Below, piece after piece: positions 36,095 to 48,179 of a stretch of 64,000 nucleotides of DNA. Numbering within the stretch: position 1 is the stretch's first letter; every line of letters starts with the position of its first letter. Under the pieces are notes generated by a model. It searched no databases, was not told where the DNA came from, and saw only the letters and a program-made list of their open reading frames with translations. The stretch comes from Leucaena leucocephala. Taxonomy: Eukaryota; Streptophyta; Magnoliopsida; Fabales; Fabaceae. The DNA is taken from positions 10,813,501 to 10,877,500 of the forward strand of contig CM073563.1 in assembly GCA_037074615.1 (NCBI GenBank). Reading direction: 5' to 3'. Position numbers and translations under genes: made by a program.

Positions 36095-38600
36095 GTAGTG
36101 GTAATCAGAATGAGGCTAGCGATACTTCAAGCGACTCTAAGCAAAGGAGGGGCATAAATGCGATGCGATTGAAAGACATTTTGAAAGATATGATAGAAGG
36201 GAAATTACTATCGATTGATTTTGACACACATTAGAACCCAATTGGTGAACACAGGACAAAGTACATAAGTTATGTTAGCCTCCTAGCACACAATAAGACT
36301 AATATCGCCATACAGACTTGGGATGCTATTGATAATCGCATGAAGAATCAAATTTGGGACTCTATCCGGGTATAAGAACTGCCTATTGTATTTTGTATGC
36401 ATACCGATACCAAAAAACACAACTATTTGTTGATAACTCTGCTTTCAATAGAAATTATTGTAGCTCACTCATGATGTTCCCAACAATGAAGTCTTCAAGA
36501 AGAAGACGTTGTCTTATTGCGCTAAGCATTGGAGGAAATTCAAGACACAACTAGCTCATCAGTATGTGCATGACTGGAACAAAGATAGTTAGCATCATCC
36601 TTCTCTATGCAGCAAGTATCAATTCATTGACGAAGCTACTTGGGAAGAATTTGTTAGGCTTCAGACTACTACAAAAGCTATGGTGAGTTGATACGTTGTG
36701 AAAAAGGAATATTGCATTTCCCATGTTTCTTCCTTTTGTATGTATTAATTTTAACTATTTCAAGTCTTATAGGAAAAAAGAGCAAAAGTCATTGAACATG
36801 CTCTCAAGAATGATGCCCTCACACAATGTCTCGAAGGGGTTACGCGAAGGCTGAAAGATACTTGTTAAGGGCCAAGAGAAAAAGGCTGCTGAGTCTGATC
36901 CTAGTGTTACTTTTGCTCCCCATCGCTAATACGTCGTGAAAGTAAATGGTTGTATGCTCACCAAAAAAAGAGTAGCATTTACAAGCGATAACGCTCGCAT
37001 GATTGCGGCAAAAATTGTAAGTACTACTTGTATTATTTTATTTTAGTAAACTAATTATATTATTTCTTATGTTTGCTCTTTTTATATTATAGGTTGATCT
37101 TAAACAACAAGAAGCCCATGGCTCCTTTAAGTCAGATGGAATGACATATTGACTATTGCCATGAACAAGTAAGAGCATGGGGGTCGTGTCAGGGGAGTGG
37201 GTCGATATGTCAGTATAAGAGATTTTTTTAGAGTATCTCTACGACATTCTCCATGCGTCCCGAGGGCAGAGCTAGAATCATTGTTATCCACCATGAGGGA
37301 AGATGCTAAGGAAGAAGCTTGAACAGAGGTTAAGGCACATATAAAAGCTTCAATTTAGGCACAATTATAAGAGGGATTGGCAAAGATCAAGGAAGAAATA
37401 TTATCTATGTTGACATCAAGGCAATAGGAGCTAAGTGCTACTCAAATGCTCTCACATGCAGCCCGTCCTATCACTAAAGGGAGCTGTTGCATGGCCAAAA
37501 AGGTGTCAGAGGATGCTGAACCTTGTGATCTAGATGTGGAGGATCCTATCAAAAGGTTAGTAGCACATAGTTCCATCCATATCTTAGGAGAAACTGCCCA
37601 CTACATCCAAATTCAGAATGATCAGTTAAGAGTAGCAGTTGAAGACGTGATATTTGAAGATGCTCTTGTCCCAATTCTGACTGATGAGGTGAAGACTGTG
37701 AGTTAGGAAAATGGGACTTTCATATTATGGCTAAAGTATCTTGTTTCGGATCATGTCGCATCATCCCCAAGTAAACTTTCCACACCACCCAATTTGAATT
37801 CCATAAAACGTGTGATCCAATTAGCATATGACAAAACGTTCCATGTGGATGCGTTACCTATAGATTCAGTTGTGGGTGACAAGGGGGCTGCTACATTTGT
37901 TGACCATGCATATGTGAAATCGGTTATCACTCCTAGGAATGAACTAACCTCCGGGTGCGTCCAAGTGTTTTTAATGTAAGTCTAATTTAAATGTAAATAT
38001 ATGTAATAACAAAATTCATGCAAGCTGAGTGTTTGCATTAACTAACATCGTGTTTGCATTAACTGGAGGTACATGTAAGCTAAGTTAGTTTCCAAGGGCA
38101 AATAAGGTCAGTTCGGATTCCTATGCCCATTTTAGATTTATTCAAAAGGGACATCTCAATCTTCAAGACTTGAGTACATTGCAAGGAGGATTGGTGAAAC
38201 CGATATTGATTGTTTCTTTGCACAATATATGTATGAGTAAGAATAATAATATTTTAATTTTTTTCATACTAGGTTTGTATTTTCTTAATGCTAATAATCA
38301 TTACTGTTTAATTATTTTCTACAGCAACTATTGGCAATTGATCATACTATGTAAGCATACTTATAAAATTTTCTTCTTATGCTACCTCTACTACAAGCCA
38401 TCGATTGATGCCAAAAAGATTATGAACATGTGAGCTTTCTTCTTTACAGAATACTGGTATTTGTAATAAATTAAATATGGTCTTTGTAATAAAATAGTTA
38501 TTAAGTTCATAATTTTGGTCATAGGGCTATGAGGACGTTTACAATTGCAAGGGTCTTAAGAAAGCTAATTTGGTGAGAGACCCTAAATAGATCATATCAA
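36095..38600 (+). pseudogene. TNP1-type accessory transposase (broken)
   Basis: Second gene of the CACTA element. From about 36160 the broken frame reads MRLKDILKDMIEGKLLSIDF, then NPIGEHRTKYISYVSLLA and TWDAIDNRMKNQIWDSI (36238-36370). This matches the conserved core of the plant En/Spm second protein (Transposase_24, PF03004), the DNA-binding partner that recognises subterminal repeats. Later blocks (37446-37706 and 37794-37979) keep open frames without a clear domain. Multiple stops show decay. The pyrimidine-rich stretch ending CTCAG near 35769 could be an old splice acceptor or leader. Confidence 0.7.
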
Positions 38601-39291
38601 AAGGTAATAAAAGTATTAAGTGTTAAGCTCTACACAGGTTTTTTGCTGATGCCACATAATTTTGTTCATGTTAATATTACAGAGTCAAAGGCAACCCAAA
38701 GAAAGCAACTTGTGCAGCTTCTACATGGTTAAACACATGATCAATATCATCTTGTCAAATAGGACTGACCTAACTCAAGAAGTAAATTGTGTTTTTAATG
38801 ATTTCATATATTTCTGGTCAATTTAATATATCTTAGTAATGCTTTAATTTCTTTTATTTGAATTTGATGTTTAAAATGTTTGATCAATCTGACCAATTTT
38901 CTGAACAAGATATTGAGGACTTGTGCAATATTTGGGTTGAGTTTTTTTGTTCAAATTATTCCTTCTCAATAGTATTTGTTATTACCAAAATACATTTTCT
39001 TATTTTTCTGTTCAAATGATTGTATTTTTTATTGAATTTTATTAAATGAATAATGTAATGAGTAATTGAAGATCTGTCTCTGGCATCTTGAACTTTACCT
39101 CTGTTGATGTCTCTTTTAGTATGTATATTTAGGTAGTTTATTCATGAAGCTTTAAGGGATGGGGTTAATAAAACAATATATACACCGATAGGAGTAGAAA
39201 CAGTATATGTAAATATGATAACATATACATCAGTTGTCTTTATAGTGAGGTATACAAAATTCATTAATATACACCAGGTGTAAACACAGCT

Positions 39292-40288
39292 GGTGTAAAC
39301 AATTCATTAATCTACACCGGGTGAAAATACAACCGGTGTAAACAATTCATAAAACCATTCAAAAGGGATCTATTCAACCAGTATAGACATTAGCAAATTC
39401 TACGCTAGATTTCAAAAGGGATCGGTCTAAATTCTACACGTTCTACACCAGTGAACCGCCTGATTTAAAAACTATACACTTTCTAAACGGTCTATTTCTA
39501 CACCAGTCATTGTCCGATGTAGATCACAAATTTTAACCGATTTAGAAAGCATTTTTTGCAGTAGTGTACTAATATTGGCCAAGGCAAGCCGTCTATTACC
39601 CTTAAACGCAAACTTAGGCACCTATGAACTAAGATGTTTCTCCAAGTATTTCGACTAGAACCACAATAAAGTGATACTCCTCAAGAATCGAATACACTTC
39701 AAATAATTGTATTTCTCACCCATTCACATGTCTCAATTTGAAGGGAATTGAGGGAAAGGAAAGCAACTTTATTTTACATTACATGCTACTCGGTGTAAAC
39801 AATTCATTAATCTACACTGAGTGAAAACACAACCGGTGTAAACAATTCATAAAACCATTCAAAAGGGATATGTTCAACCAGTGTAAACATTAGCAAATTC
39901 TACGTTGGATTTCAAAAGGGATCGGTCTAAATTCTACACTTTCTACACCAGTGAACCGCCTGATTTAAAAAGTATACACTTTCTAAACAGGTCCGTTTCT
40001 ACACCAGTTATTGTCCGATGTAGATCACAATTTTTAACCGATTTAGAAAGTATTTTTTGCAGTAGTGTACTAATATTGGTCAAGGCAAGTCGTCTATTAC
40101 CCTCAAATGCAAACCTAGGCACTTGGGAATTAAGATGTTTCTCCAAGTGTTTCAACTATAACTACAATAAAGTGATACTTCTCAAGAATCGAATACACTT
40201 CAAATAATTGTATTTCTAACCCATTCACATGTCTCAATTTGAAGGGAACTGAAGCAAAGAAAAGCAACTTTATTTTACATTACATGCT
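39292..40288 (+). repeat. Tandem 500-bp duplication of CACTA right end plus flank
   Basis: Copies at 39292-39788 and 39792-40288 match over their whole length, with few differences and single-base indels. Each holds the last roughly 275 bp of the CACTA right subterminal region, the terminus (GCAGTAGTG, ending 39566 and 40067), the TAC, and then about 220 bp of flank that belongs to the dispersed repeat family (copies C and D). Because flank and terminus are copied together, the duplication happened after the insertion. Confidence 0.85.
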
Positions 40289-40422
40289 GCCTTAACATTC
40301 AAACCATCACTTATATTAGCTGGCACTGTAGAAATGAACAGTAGTTATAACAGAGCCCAAGATTCATGATAGTGGCTTGATTAGAGTGGTTCTATACTTC
40401 TGTATCTAAGAACAACGATGGG

Positions 40423-40788
40423 AGTATGCGGTCTAGGATTTAAGCTAGCTTGGAATATACAATTTAAAAATATTATTTTTAAATCCAATGCTAAAAATAT
40501 GGTAGACGTGTTAACACATTTCAAATCGGATAAGTGTAGTTTATTGGTATTACAGATACATAAGCTCATGAATCTTAATTGGGTGTTGAAGATCCAATAT
40601 ATAGCTAGAGATCAGAACCAACTAGCTGATGCTTTGGTTAAAGAAGGATTGAAGAATACAACAATGTTACATTCATGCCCTCTTTATTTGAAGGCAATTG
40701 TAATCAATGATTGCTTTGGATTAAATCTCCTTATAGATTAGTTTCCTTTATTTTAGGTGTATTAGGTCTCTTTTGTATATATATAAAA
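40423..40788 (+). mobile_element. 5'-truncated LINE with 12-bp target duplication
   Basis: The 12-bp sequence AACAACGATGGG occurs at 40411-40422 and again at 40789-40800, exactly flanking the insert. The insert encodes an RNase H-like (RVT_3-type) C-terminal domain: GLGFKLAWNIQFKNIIFKSN near the start, then WVLKIQYIARDQNQLADALV (about 40581-40640), open up to the stop at 40739-40741. It ends with a short A-rich tail. Target duplication, 5' truncation and a 3' A-tail are the marks of target-primed reverse transcription. It is a dead-on-arrival copy of a plant LINE. Confidence 0.8.
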
Positions 40789-40800
40789 AACAACGATGGG

Positions 40801-41213
40801 CATTAAAGTGCTATTACCTTTAAAATTATATTGATTATAAGTGTGTTCAACTTAATCATATTAAAATTAAAAATTCTAAATAATCAGGCATAATATTGAA
40901 ACTCAATATTACAAAGAATTTTCAAAAAATAATTTGCCCCTGGCCATATATTATACTTAGATCTGGGTGATCCGGCATTATATTGATAATTTTCTTTTTG
41001 CCAAGACAATGATAATTAAGGGTAAGTTAATTTTGGTATTTAATATCTAAAGTGACAGATCGATTTTAGCATTAAAGAGAGGGGATTTTCTTTTCCAACC
41101 CATCTTGTTAAAACAACTCATAAAAGAGACAATATTGTTTCATTCTTTAGTTTATTTTAGTAGCCAATAATGAATAGTTATATTATTTTGAAAACAAAAT
41201 GAGATAGGTAGCC
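40801..41213. other. Intergenic DNA before heparanase-like pseudogene
   Basis: AT-rich, with no recognised gene or repeat. The missing N-terminal exon of the following pseudogene would be expected around here, but I do not see it. Confidence 0.4.
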
Positions 41214-43102
41214 TTTTGATAAGTGTGATTATGGTCAATGTCCTTGGGGACATGCAGGCATTCTCAATCTGGTATATAATTATTTAAAGTTAGTATTGAT
41301 ATTAAATATAAAAAATAATTAAGTATCTTTTGTTGTTTCCATATTGGCAGGATTTGAATAACAAAATTCTGATAAATGCTATGAAGGGTATGCCACTTTC
41401 TTTCTCAAGAAAATTCCTCGACCAAGAAACTTTCATACTTGATGCTCAGTCCATTCTTCTCAAACAAATAGGATTATGAATTAATCTTCCAAATTCGTTC
41501 ATTTTTTATTTCAATGCATGGAATTTCAATATAGTAAAAAAAAGTAAAATTTATCATTGTTAACCTACCATTCATTTTCTTTTTCTCTCTTTCATTCCCC
41601 TGGAAATTTCCTCTCTTCCATTCTCCTCCCAATAAAATTAAGCTATGGCAAACTAACTACTGTACATTGAAAGATCAAATTGTTTATATGGATAATTTGT
41701 TTGTTGGTGCAGCTTTTGACCCTCTAAGAATCAGATTAGGAGGATAATTAGAAGATCAAATGTTGTACAGATTTAGACATCCAAAAAATTGCCCAGGATT
41801 CACAAAGAATTAAGATGGCTTGTTTGGTTTTAGCTCTGGATGCCTTAATCATACTAGATGGGATCAAATCAATGACTTATTCAATAAAACCAGGTATATT
41901 CCATTAATTCTAATCACATAACATTTCATACCATGATTTCTAATTGTCTGAGCAAGTATATATGTGCAATCTCAAATATATTCTTATAATATGGCGTTGA
42001 TGTTATTGTATAGTGAAACTCACATTTGGGTTGAATGTTCTCCATGGAGGACAAAATTCTCTGGGAAGGTAATTGGAACCCACGTAGTGCTGCTACCCTC
42101 ATTGCTTACACTGTTTCTAAAGGATACAAAGTTGATTCATGTGAATTAGGTAAGGCAAAGTTTTTTTTGTTTTTGCTTTGAATTTCAATTCAAAGTTTGT
42201 TAATGTGCTTTGTAATTTATGATCAAAGTCTAAGTTGTGGCAGGAAATGAGCTATGTGGAGATGGCATTGGTGCTAGAATAAAGAGTGTGCAATATTCAA
42301 AGGATATTACTGAATTTAGAAAATTAGTGAATATGTTTTACCTCGATCCTGCTAAAAGACCCCAGGTGCGAGCCCCTGGTGGTTTCTATAAGAAGTAATG
42401 GTTTGATAGCTTCTTGCAGAATACATCACCTAATGTTGTTGATGGAGTCACCCACCATATTTACAATTTGGGTGCTGGTAAGCAACATAACTCTCTAGTT
42501 CTTATCAAGTGTTTCATGAAATTAACTTCTTTCAAAAGAGTTTATTATCTAGTACTAGGGTTTAGTGCTTTCCAAAAGTACAAACATATGGAACTTTTGA
42601 TATTGCAAATATGCATAAACGTGAACTAACTAACCTTTTTTTGTCTATTTTCTCTGTTCTTTTGGGCATTCCGCAAGCACAAAGAGGGCAAGTTGTGAAC
42701 GCATATAGTTGTGTTTGGTTCATTTTTGAGAAAATGTTAATTCTATCTATATGATAAATGTTGGTGTGGACAAGACTTTAATTAACAAGGTGCAAGACCC
42801 ATTTTTCCTAAGTCAGGTTTCTCAAACATTCAAGGATATATCAACAAGTGTGAAACAGTATGCACCATGGGCTCAACCGCTCAAGGAATCTGGGGGACCT
42901 TATAATATTGGAGGCAAACATGTGTCACACATACCTTTCAAAGGCTTCTTGTCCTACTCTAACTAACCCCTCATTTAATTTAGCTCATTTCTTGTTCTCC
43001 TTTTTTATTTATTTTGGATTTTTTTTAACTTCAAATAATAGTGTGGTTTTTTTCATGTGAGCACTAGGTATTTGGATCAACTTGGCATGACATCCACTTC
43101 AA
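41214..43102 (+). pseudogene. Heparanase-like GH79 glycosidase (broken, truncated)
   Basis: Remnant of a plant heparanase-like beta-glucuronidase, an extracellular enzyme acting on arabinogalactan-type sugars. Exon-like blocks are 41214-41271 (CDYGQCPWGHAGILNL), 41351-41389 (DLNNKILINAMK), 41713-41892 (PLRIRLGG, then DGLFGFSSGCLNHTRWDQIN), about 42010-42150 (TFGLNVLHGG, then a frameshift, then YTVSKGYKVDSCELG), 42243-42480 (NELCGDGIGAR, then VVDGVTHHIYNLG), 42757-42960 (LINKVQDPFFLSQVSQTFKD, then ESGGPYNIGGKHVSH) and 43069-43102 (YLDQLGMTST). The proposed acid/base (NE) and nucleophile (ESGG) regions survive. In-frame stops lie at GG*LEDQ, FTKN*DGL and FYKK*WF. The gene ends abruptly in the last block, where the next transposon begins. 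The signal peptide exon is not seen. Confidence 0.85.
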
Positions 43103-43459
43103 AAAAAATATTGATTTGACAATGACTTTTCAACGATGACACAAAAAGTTGCCGCTAAAAATACTTTTTCTGTCACGGCTGAAAGTCCTGATTTTCTGCA
43201 GCGACAACAAAATCGCTGCTGAATAAGTCGCTGCAGAAAGTAAGACTTTCAGCGGCGACACTGCAAAAGCTGAAAAACTCAAAAAATTTGGCGACACTTT
43301 TCTGCAGCCACACTAATTATCGCCGCAGTAGAAGGTCATAGTATCTGATGCGACAAACATGTGTCGCGGCAAAAAGTCTATAGTTTCTATGGCGACAATT
43401 TTTTGTCGTCGCAACAGGTAGGATTTAGCAACGACTTTTGTATTTGTTGCCGCTAAAAG

Positions 43460-46400
43460 TGTTTATACAATTTTCCCTATTTGAAGGGGTTTTAAACAAC
43501 GATCTAATATATATAGAATTAAATTATTGAATAATGTCATTTTAAATAATAAATAAAGAAATTTCACATGTGATTGTAGTAAAGAAAGATTATATAAATA
43601 ATAATGTGATGTCTGTGAAAGAAGGAAATGAAGTAGAGATATGTGTATGAGAGAGATATTGTAAATATGTGTCAATGAGCGTGAGAGTTAGTATGTGTGT
43701 GTTAGAGACAATGTGGGGAGGAGATAGAGAGAGGGAGATGTGTGTGCGAGAGAGATAAGGAGAAAGAATAGACGTAAAATATATACGTGCATACATTTTT
43801 AATTACTGTTACATATGCTCTCTGTTGTTATATTTCATGTAACATCCCAACTTTTATAAAAAGGATTTATAAAGTATTATTGAGTTTAAGAGTGCTTTTT
43901 TGAAATTAAAAAGTCTCAAAAGTGAAATTTTTGAAAAAGAATAAATGAAAGAATAATCATTAAAAATATTTTAGGGTTAAGAAAAATTAAGAAAAAAATA
44001 TAAAATAAGTATTTTTTGGGTATAGAAAATTATGAAATAATTTATTTCCCCAAAAGAGAGTCAAATGATTTAATAGATATTTTTTAAGAATTAAATGCTT
44101 ATTTTCTTAGAAAATTCAATAAAAATAGTTAGAGGTTATCATTTGCTTAAAAACTTTTATAAAAATTCCTTAATGAGTTGAAGAAGTTATTGGAGGAAAA
44201 ATATCATTGTTTTTTTAAGAGGATTATTTCTAAAATTCATTAGGTTAAAGTAAGACTTTCAGGGGCGACATAAAGTTACCGCTGAAAGTCTTGAGTTTTT
44301 GCGGCAACTTTAAAAGTAAACTTTTAGCGACGACCTTGTTTTGTCGCCGTTGATATATTTTAATATTTCATTAGGTTTCTCCTTCTCTTCTTTATTTCTC
44401 ACCATCGACTACTTCAGAGAACACGCGAAACATCAAGAGCATGAGAGAGAGGGAGAGCATGAGGGAAGGACCAGAGGATTGTGACATTGGAGGAGTGACT
44501 GGAGGTCAAAGATCGAGCTTATGACATCTTCGACCATCTAAGGTGAGTTCTTCGACTCTGTCTTCAATCTATCTCCTCTATTTTCTTTTCATTATGGGTT
44601 GGATCATCGATTAAAGTCAACATTTTGAGTAGCTTTTAGTTGATTAAGTGAAAATGAGTAAGTATTCGAGTTTTCTGACTTCAAAACAAACTAAAATCGT
44701 TGGATGCTAGGGTTGCTGGTAGACTTGCTGTGGCTATGCGTTTTGAAGTTTTTGTCAAAATTCATTTTGAGACAAAAGGAAATGATGTGGTTGGAAGGAA
44801 TGAAAACAAAGTTGAGATAGGTAAGAACATAATGTAATGGTGGTTCTACAATATCTGGTAGTGGGGTTGGCCTTACAGGGAAAGTACCCATGAGGGTGGA
44901 ACCTAAAAATGAAAGCTTTCTCATAATGGGTTTTCTTTATTTAGGGATTGCGATGATAACATTGATGTTGTTCAGTTGGAAAAATCCATACTTTTTCATG
45001 GACTCTAAGTGAGAAGACACCATGCTCAGGCTTTTATCCGAAATTTGAGGGGAATCTGAATGTGGGATAACAGAAAGGGTGGAGTTAACACTTTGGAGAT
45101 AGTCAATCAGAGGCTTGATCATTCTCAAATCATCTTTGTAAGAAGTAGAGTTTGGATGCAAACAGTCAAGATATAAAGGAATAGAAAGTTTAATTTTTGT
45201 TTCAACATCATAGAATATTTTTTTCCCAAAAGTTTTGTGTGGTATCCTTTTACAACATCTGAAAGTTGAACATGGAACAAAGTCAAACTTGAGTACTAAA
45301 ATGATACAAAAGTTTTTGCAAGAGGTAATTAATACTGAGGACATCTTATGAGTATCAAAAATAGGTTTCACCAAAATATAATTCTTTATCTAGTGGTCCA
45401 TTCATTGTTGAGTATTGCCCTCTAGTTGAAAAATTCTGTTTAAATATCACTTACCCTGTTAAGTATCCATATTGGTTGAATTGGACGTGGAATCACAATG
45501 ACCCTTCCATCAAAGCAAGAAACATTACATTGATATGACAAGTAATTGATTCATTTTCTATGGCCAAAAAAAGAGGCACTAGTTCATTTTTGACCCAGAT
45601 GATCCTTTTGTTTTCTTTGGAGTTCTTTTGACTTTTCTTTGATGATACGATAAGCAACCTTTCATAAGAATCTTGTGACTTCTCACTTGTATCAGCAATT
45701 TGACTTCTCTATTGCATTTCATGGAGCTAATATGGATTGTCTACAATTCGGCATTGCCATTTTTCTATAGTTTAGATAGATTATGTCTAATGGCAGTTAA
45801 AAGACTGTTTTTATTTTTTTATTTCTTTCCAAATAAAACATAAAATAAATATTTATTCCTGCACTGCAATTTGGCTTCTTTGAGCAAATCTGCTCCTGTT
45901 GGAGTGGTAAAGAGGCCAAATCGAGTGAAATAATGTGTGCATTATATAGGTAATCCTAAATGTATTATGAATTATAGTTCTAACAGGCTTTTCTTTACCC
46001 TCAACTATCCATGCTCCATCAAAAAGTAGAATAGTGTTGGACTCTTATCATGACTTGACCCAAAGTTCTAGGATTGCAATTTTCTAAAAGTGCAGAGTAA
46101 ATTTATTTACAGGGCTTACCCTAAAATGGAGACAGAAAAAAAAAAGTGAGGTCAAATACGTTTTGGAAATGGAGGCCACATATTGAGTCATTCGTTTCAG
46201 ACTCCCCAAAAACATGCCTTTTGATGCCACTGGAATCCTATGAACAAAACTCATCTCAACTCTTATCCATCATTTCTTGAATCTTGGATTTTTCGTTGAG
46301 ACCCCAATAAAAAGTAGTATATGTTAGAGATGATATACAAATCATATTCTTTTATATCTTCTGCTTTTGTTAAAAGTGCTAACATAAGATCTCTTCCATA

Positions 46401-46639
46401 TAATAACCAAATTAATGCTCTCTCTCTATCTATATATCTAAACAATAGAATTACCTGAGGCATCATTATAATATTTAAAAACAGAGGGTAAAGAAATATG
46501 CCTCCTCTCTATTCTATATTTCTTTGAATTAATAGGAATGACACTAACAATTCAAGATTATTGTAAATCAAATTCAACCCACGACCATCTTTTATATAAG
46601 AACTTAACTTATAGAATAGAGAGGTAGAGACTAAATAAA
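43460..46639. other. Transposon interior without recognised gene
   Basis: GA-rich stretches (43620-43760, 44440-44480) are followed by a possible leader exon with a good donor (AAG/GTGAGT near 44542). A minus-strand frame of 145 codons (44937-45374) and one of 77 codons (44691-44924) are open, but I recognise no family in them. They may be captured host sequence or chance frames. Confidence 0.35.
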
Positions 46640-48170
46640 ATATATATTTTTTTAGGATATGTTAGTATTAAAGAAAGGTCGAGGTGGGAAAGGTCTTCCT
46701 GTGACATCTCATGACAACACAAATAGCCAAGGTACATACTCTACTCATTCAAGACCTATTATTTTACCTCAATCACTGCAACAACAACTTGAGAAAATAT
46801 CTGTCAACTCTCCCCTACTCCCCATAGTCATACTCAAAATAGTAGTGCAAGTAAATTTGCTTCAATTTTATAATAATTGATTTATATCGCATGTAATATT
46901 TAATTGTTTTAATTTAACATGAACGATAGCCTCTTCTACTACAATTAACAAGTGTAGAGGAGTTTATAAGTCTATTAACATGAATTTGAGGACCGCACAA
47001 GGAGCAAAGATTTAAGTCAAATTTTCCAATTCCATGTCAAAAGCAATTGGTCTAGAAGCAAGAGACTTTTCTAATTATTGTAATTTAACTCTTACAACCA
47101 TAGTCTCTTTTAGGGATGGTGGAGGTAACTGAAAGAATATTTTTAAAAAATATGCTCATATATGATTTTAAAAATAAAAGTATTATTTATGTCATATTTT
47201 AATACTTATCTTACTTTATTTATACTATTATATAAAGTATTTATATTTATTTTTTTCAGGATAAATTTAAACCTGCTGATGCAATTACTTAAGAAAAGTT
47301 TCATATAGCTATATCAATTATTTTATAAAATGCATTCAAAAATTGGAAGACCAATCTACACTTTCACTATAAGAAATATGAGATTTATGAGGATAGGTTA
47401 GTTGATCCTCCTTAAATTATTAGTTTTTAATATTGTGAGTGGTTATTAGTATATTTTAAGAGTGACATGTTTAAGGTACCTTATTATCCTTTTAACTAAA
47501 TTATATATTTTTTTAATAATTAAATTCTTATTAATTTCCAAATTTTGTTGTAAAATAAAAGTGCAGTAAACACGATAAACTGAGAAAAACTAATGACTAA
47601 ACATACTTGTGGTCCTCGATCATTTGTAGAGATTGACTATTCTACAATAAGTTTAATCTATTACCACTATAATTTAAGTTTTTAATCTTTTTTTATTTTA
47701 AAATATATTATTTATTTTTTCTTGTATGTTATTCTTTTGTAGAGAGATCTAACTACTGGACAACATGTCCCTCCAGACCAACTATGGGATATATAACATA
47801 CTAGAAAGACATTAGATGGATAAGTAGTATGGGCTAACTCACACTCTGAACATATTCATTTATGCATTATAGTTTTATATTTTATTTTGATTTAGTTTTA
47901 TTTTTAATATAATAGTTTCATATGTTTTTATTGTATAGTCGTATGCACGAACTTTTTCAACAATCAGACCAAAATTTAGAGAGTGATGCTCGAATGATAT
48001 CGGAGGAAATATTAGCGACTGTTCTTAGCAAGAAATTAGAGTATGTAATTGGGAAATGGTATAAAATAGAGTATTCAAGGAAGAGAAATCGCTTTCAATT
48101 TAGTGACAGTTCAGTTATGCAAAGTGTCCATGCCCAATTGTAAGAAGAGTTTGATAAAAAAATTTAAGAG
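46640..48170 (+). pseudogene. TNP1-type transposase remnant of second CACTA
   Basis: Broken frames separated by intron-like AT-rich stretches. An open block at 46659-46880 starts LVLKKGRGGKGLP. Later blocks read HTCGPRSFVEID (about 47604-47640), then LTTGQHVPPDQLWDIQHTRK (47750-47810), then RMHELFQQSDQNLESDARM and ISEEILATVLSKKLEYV (47940-48043). This order (a T-GP/SRSF motif, a P-QLW/LF-THTRK motif, then an acidic EE-L-VL-KK motif) is that of the C-terminal part of En/Spm second proteins in plants. Stops interrupt all blocks. Confidence 0.6.
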
Positions 48171-48179
48171 AAGAGGGAA

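Larger units (their letters stand above)
30735..39566 (+). mobile_element. Decayed CACTA (En/Spm) DNA transposon
   Basis: Class II transposon of the CACTA superfamily. It contains, in order: a left repeat region (30735-31250, with a further ACACCGGTG motif near 32039), a TNP2-type transposase remnant (32490-35406), more subterminal-type motifs (35540-35705), a TNP1-type remnant (36095-38600), and a right subterminal region full of ACACCGGTGTAAA-like motifs (39180-39550). The right end, read on the minus strand, begins CACTACTGCAAAAAATG at 39566. The 3-bp TAC at 39567-39569 fits a target duplication. A matching left CACTACTGC terminus was not found, so the left end is lost or heavily altered. 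Both proteins are full of stops, so the element cannot move by itself. Confidence 0.8.

Noticed and set aside
44691..45374. Minus-strand open frames of 77 and 145 codons as a real gene
   Set aside because: They have no recognisable domain and no splice-supported continuation, and they lie within a transposon. They are described only as unidentified interior.
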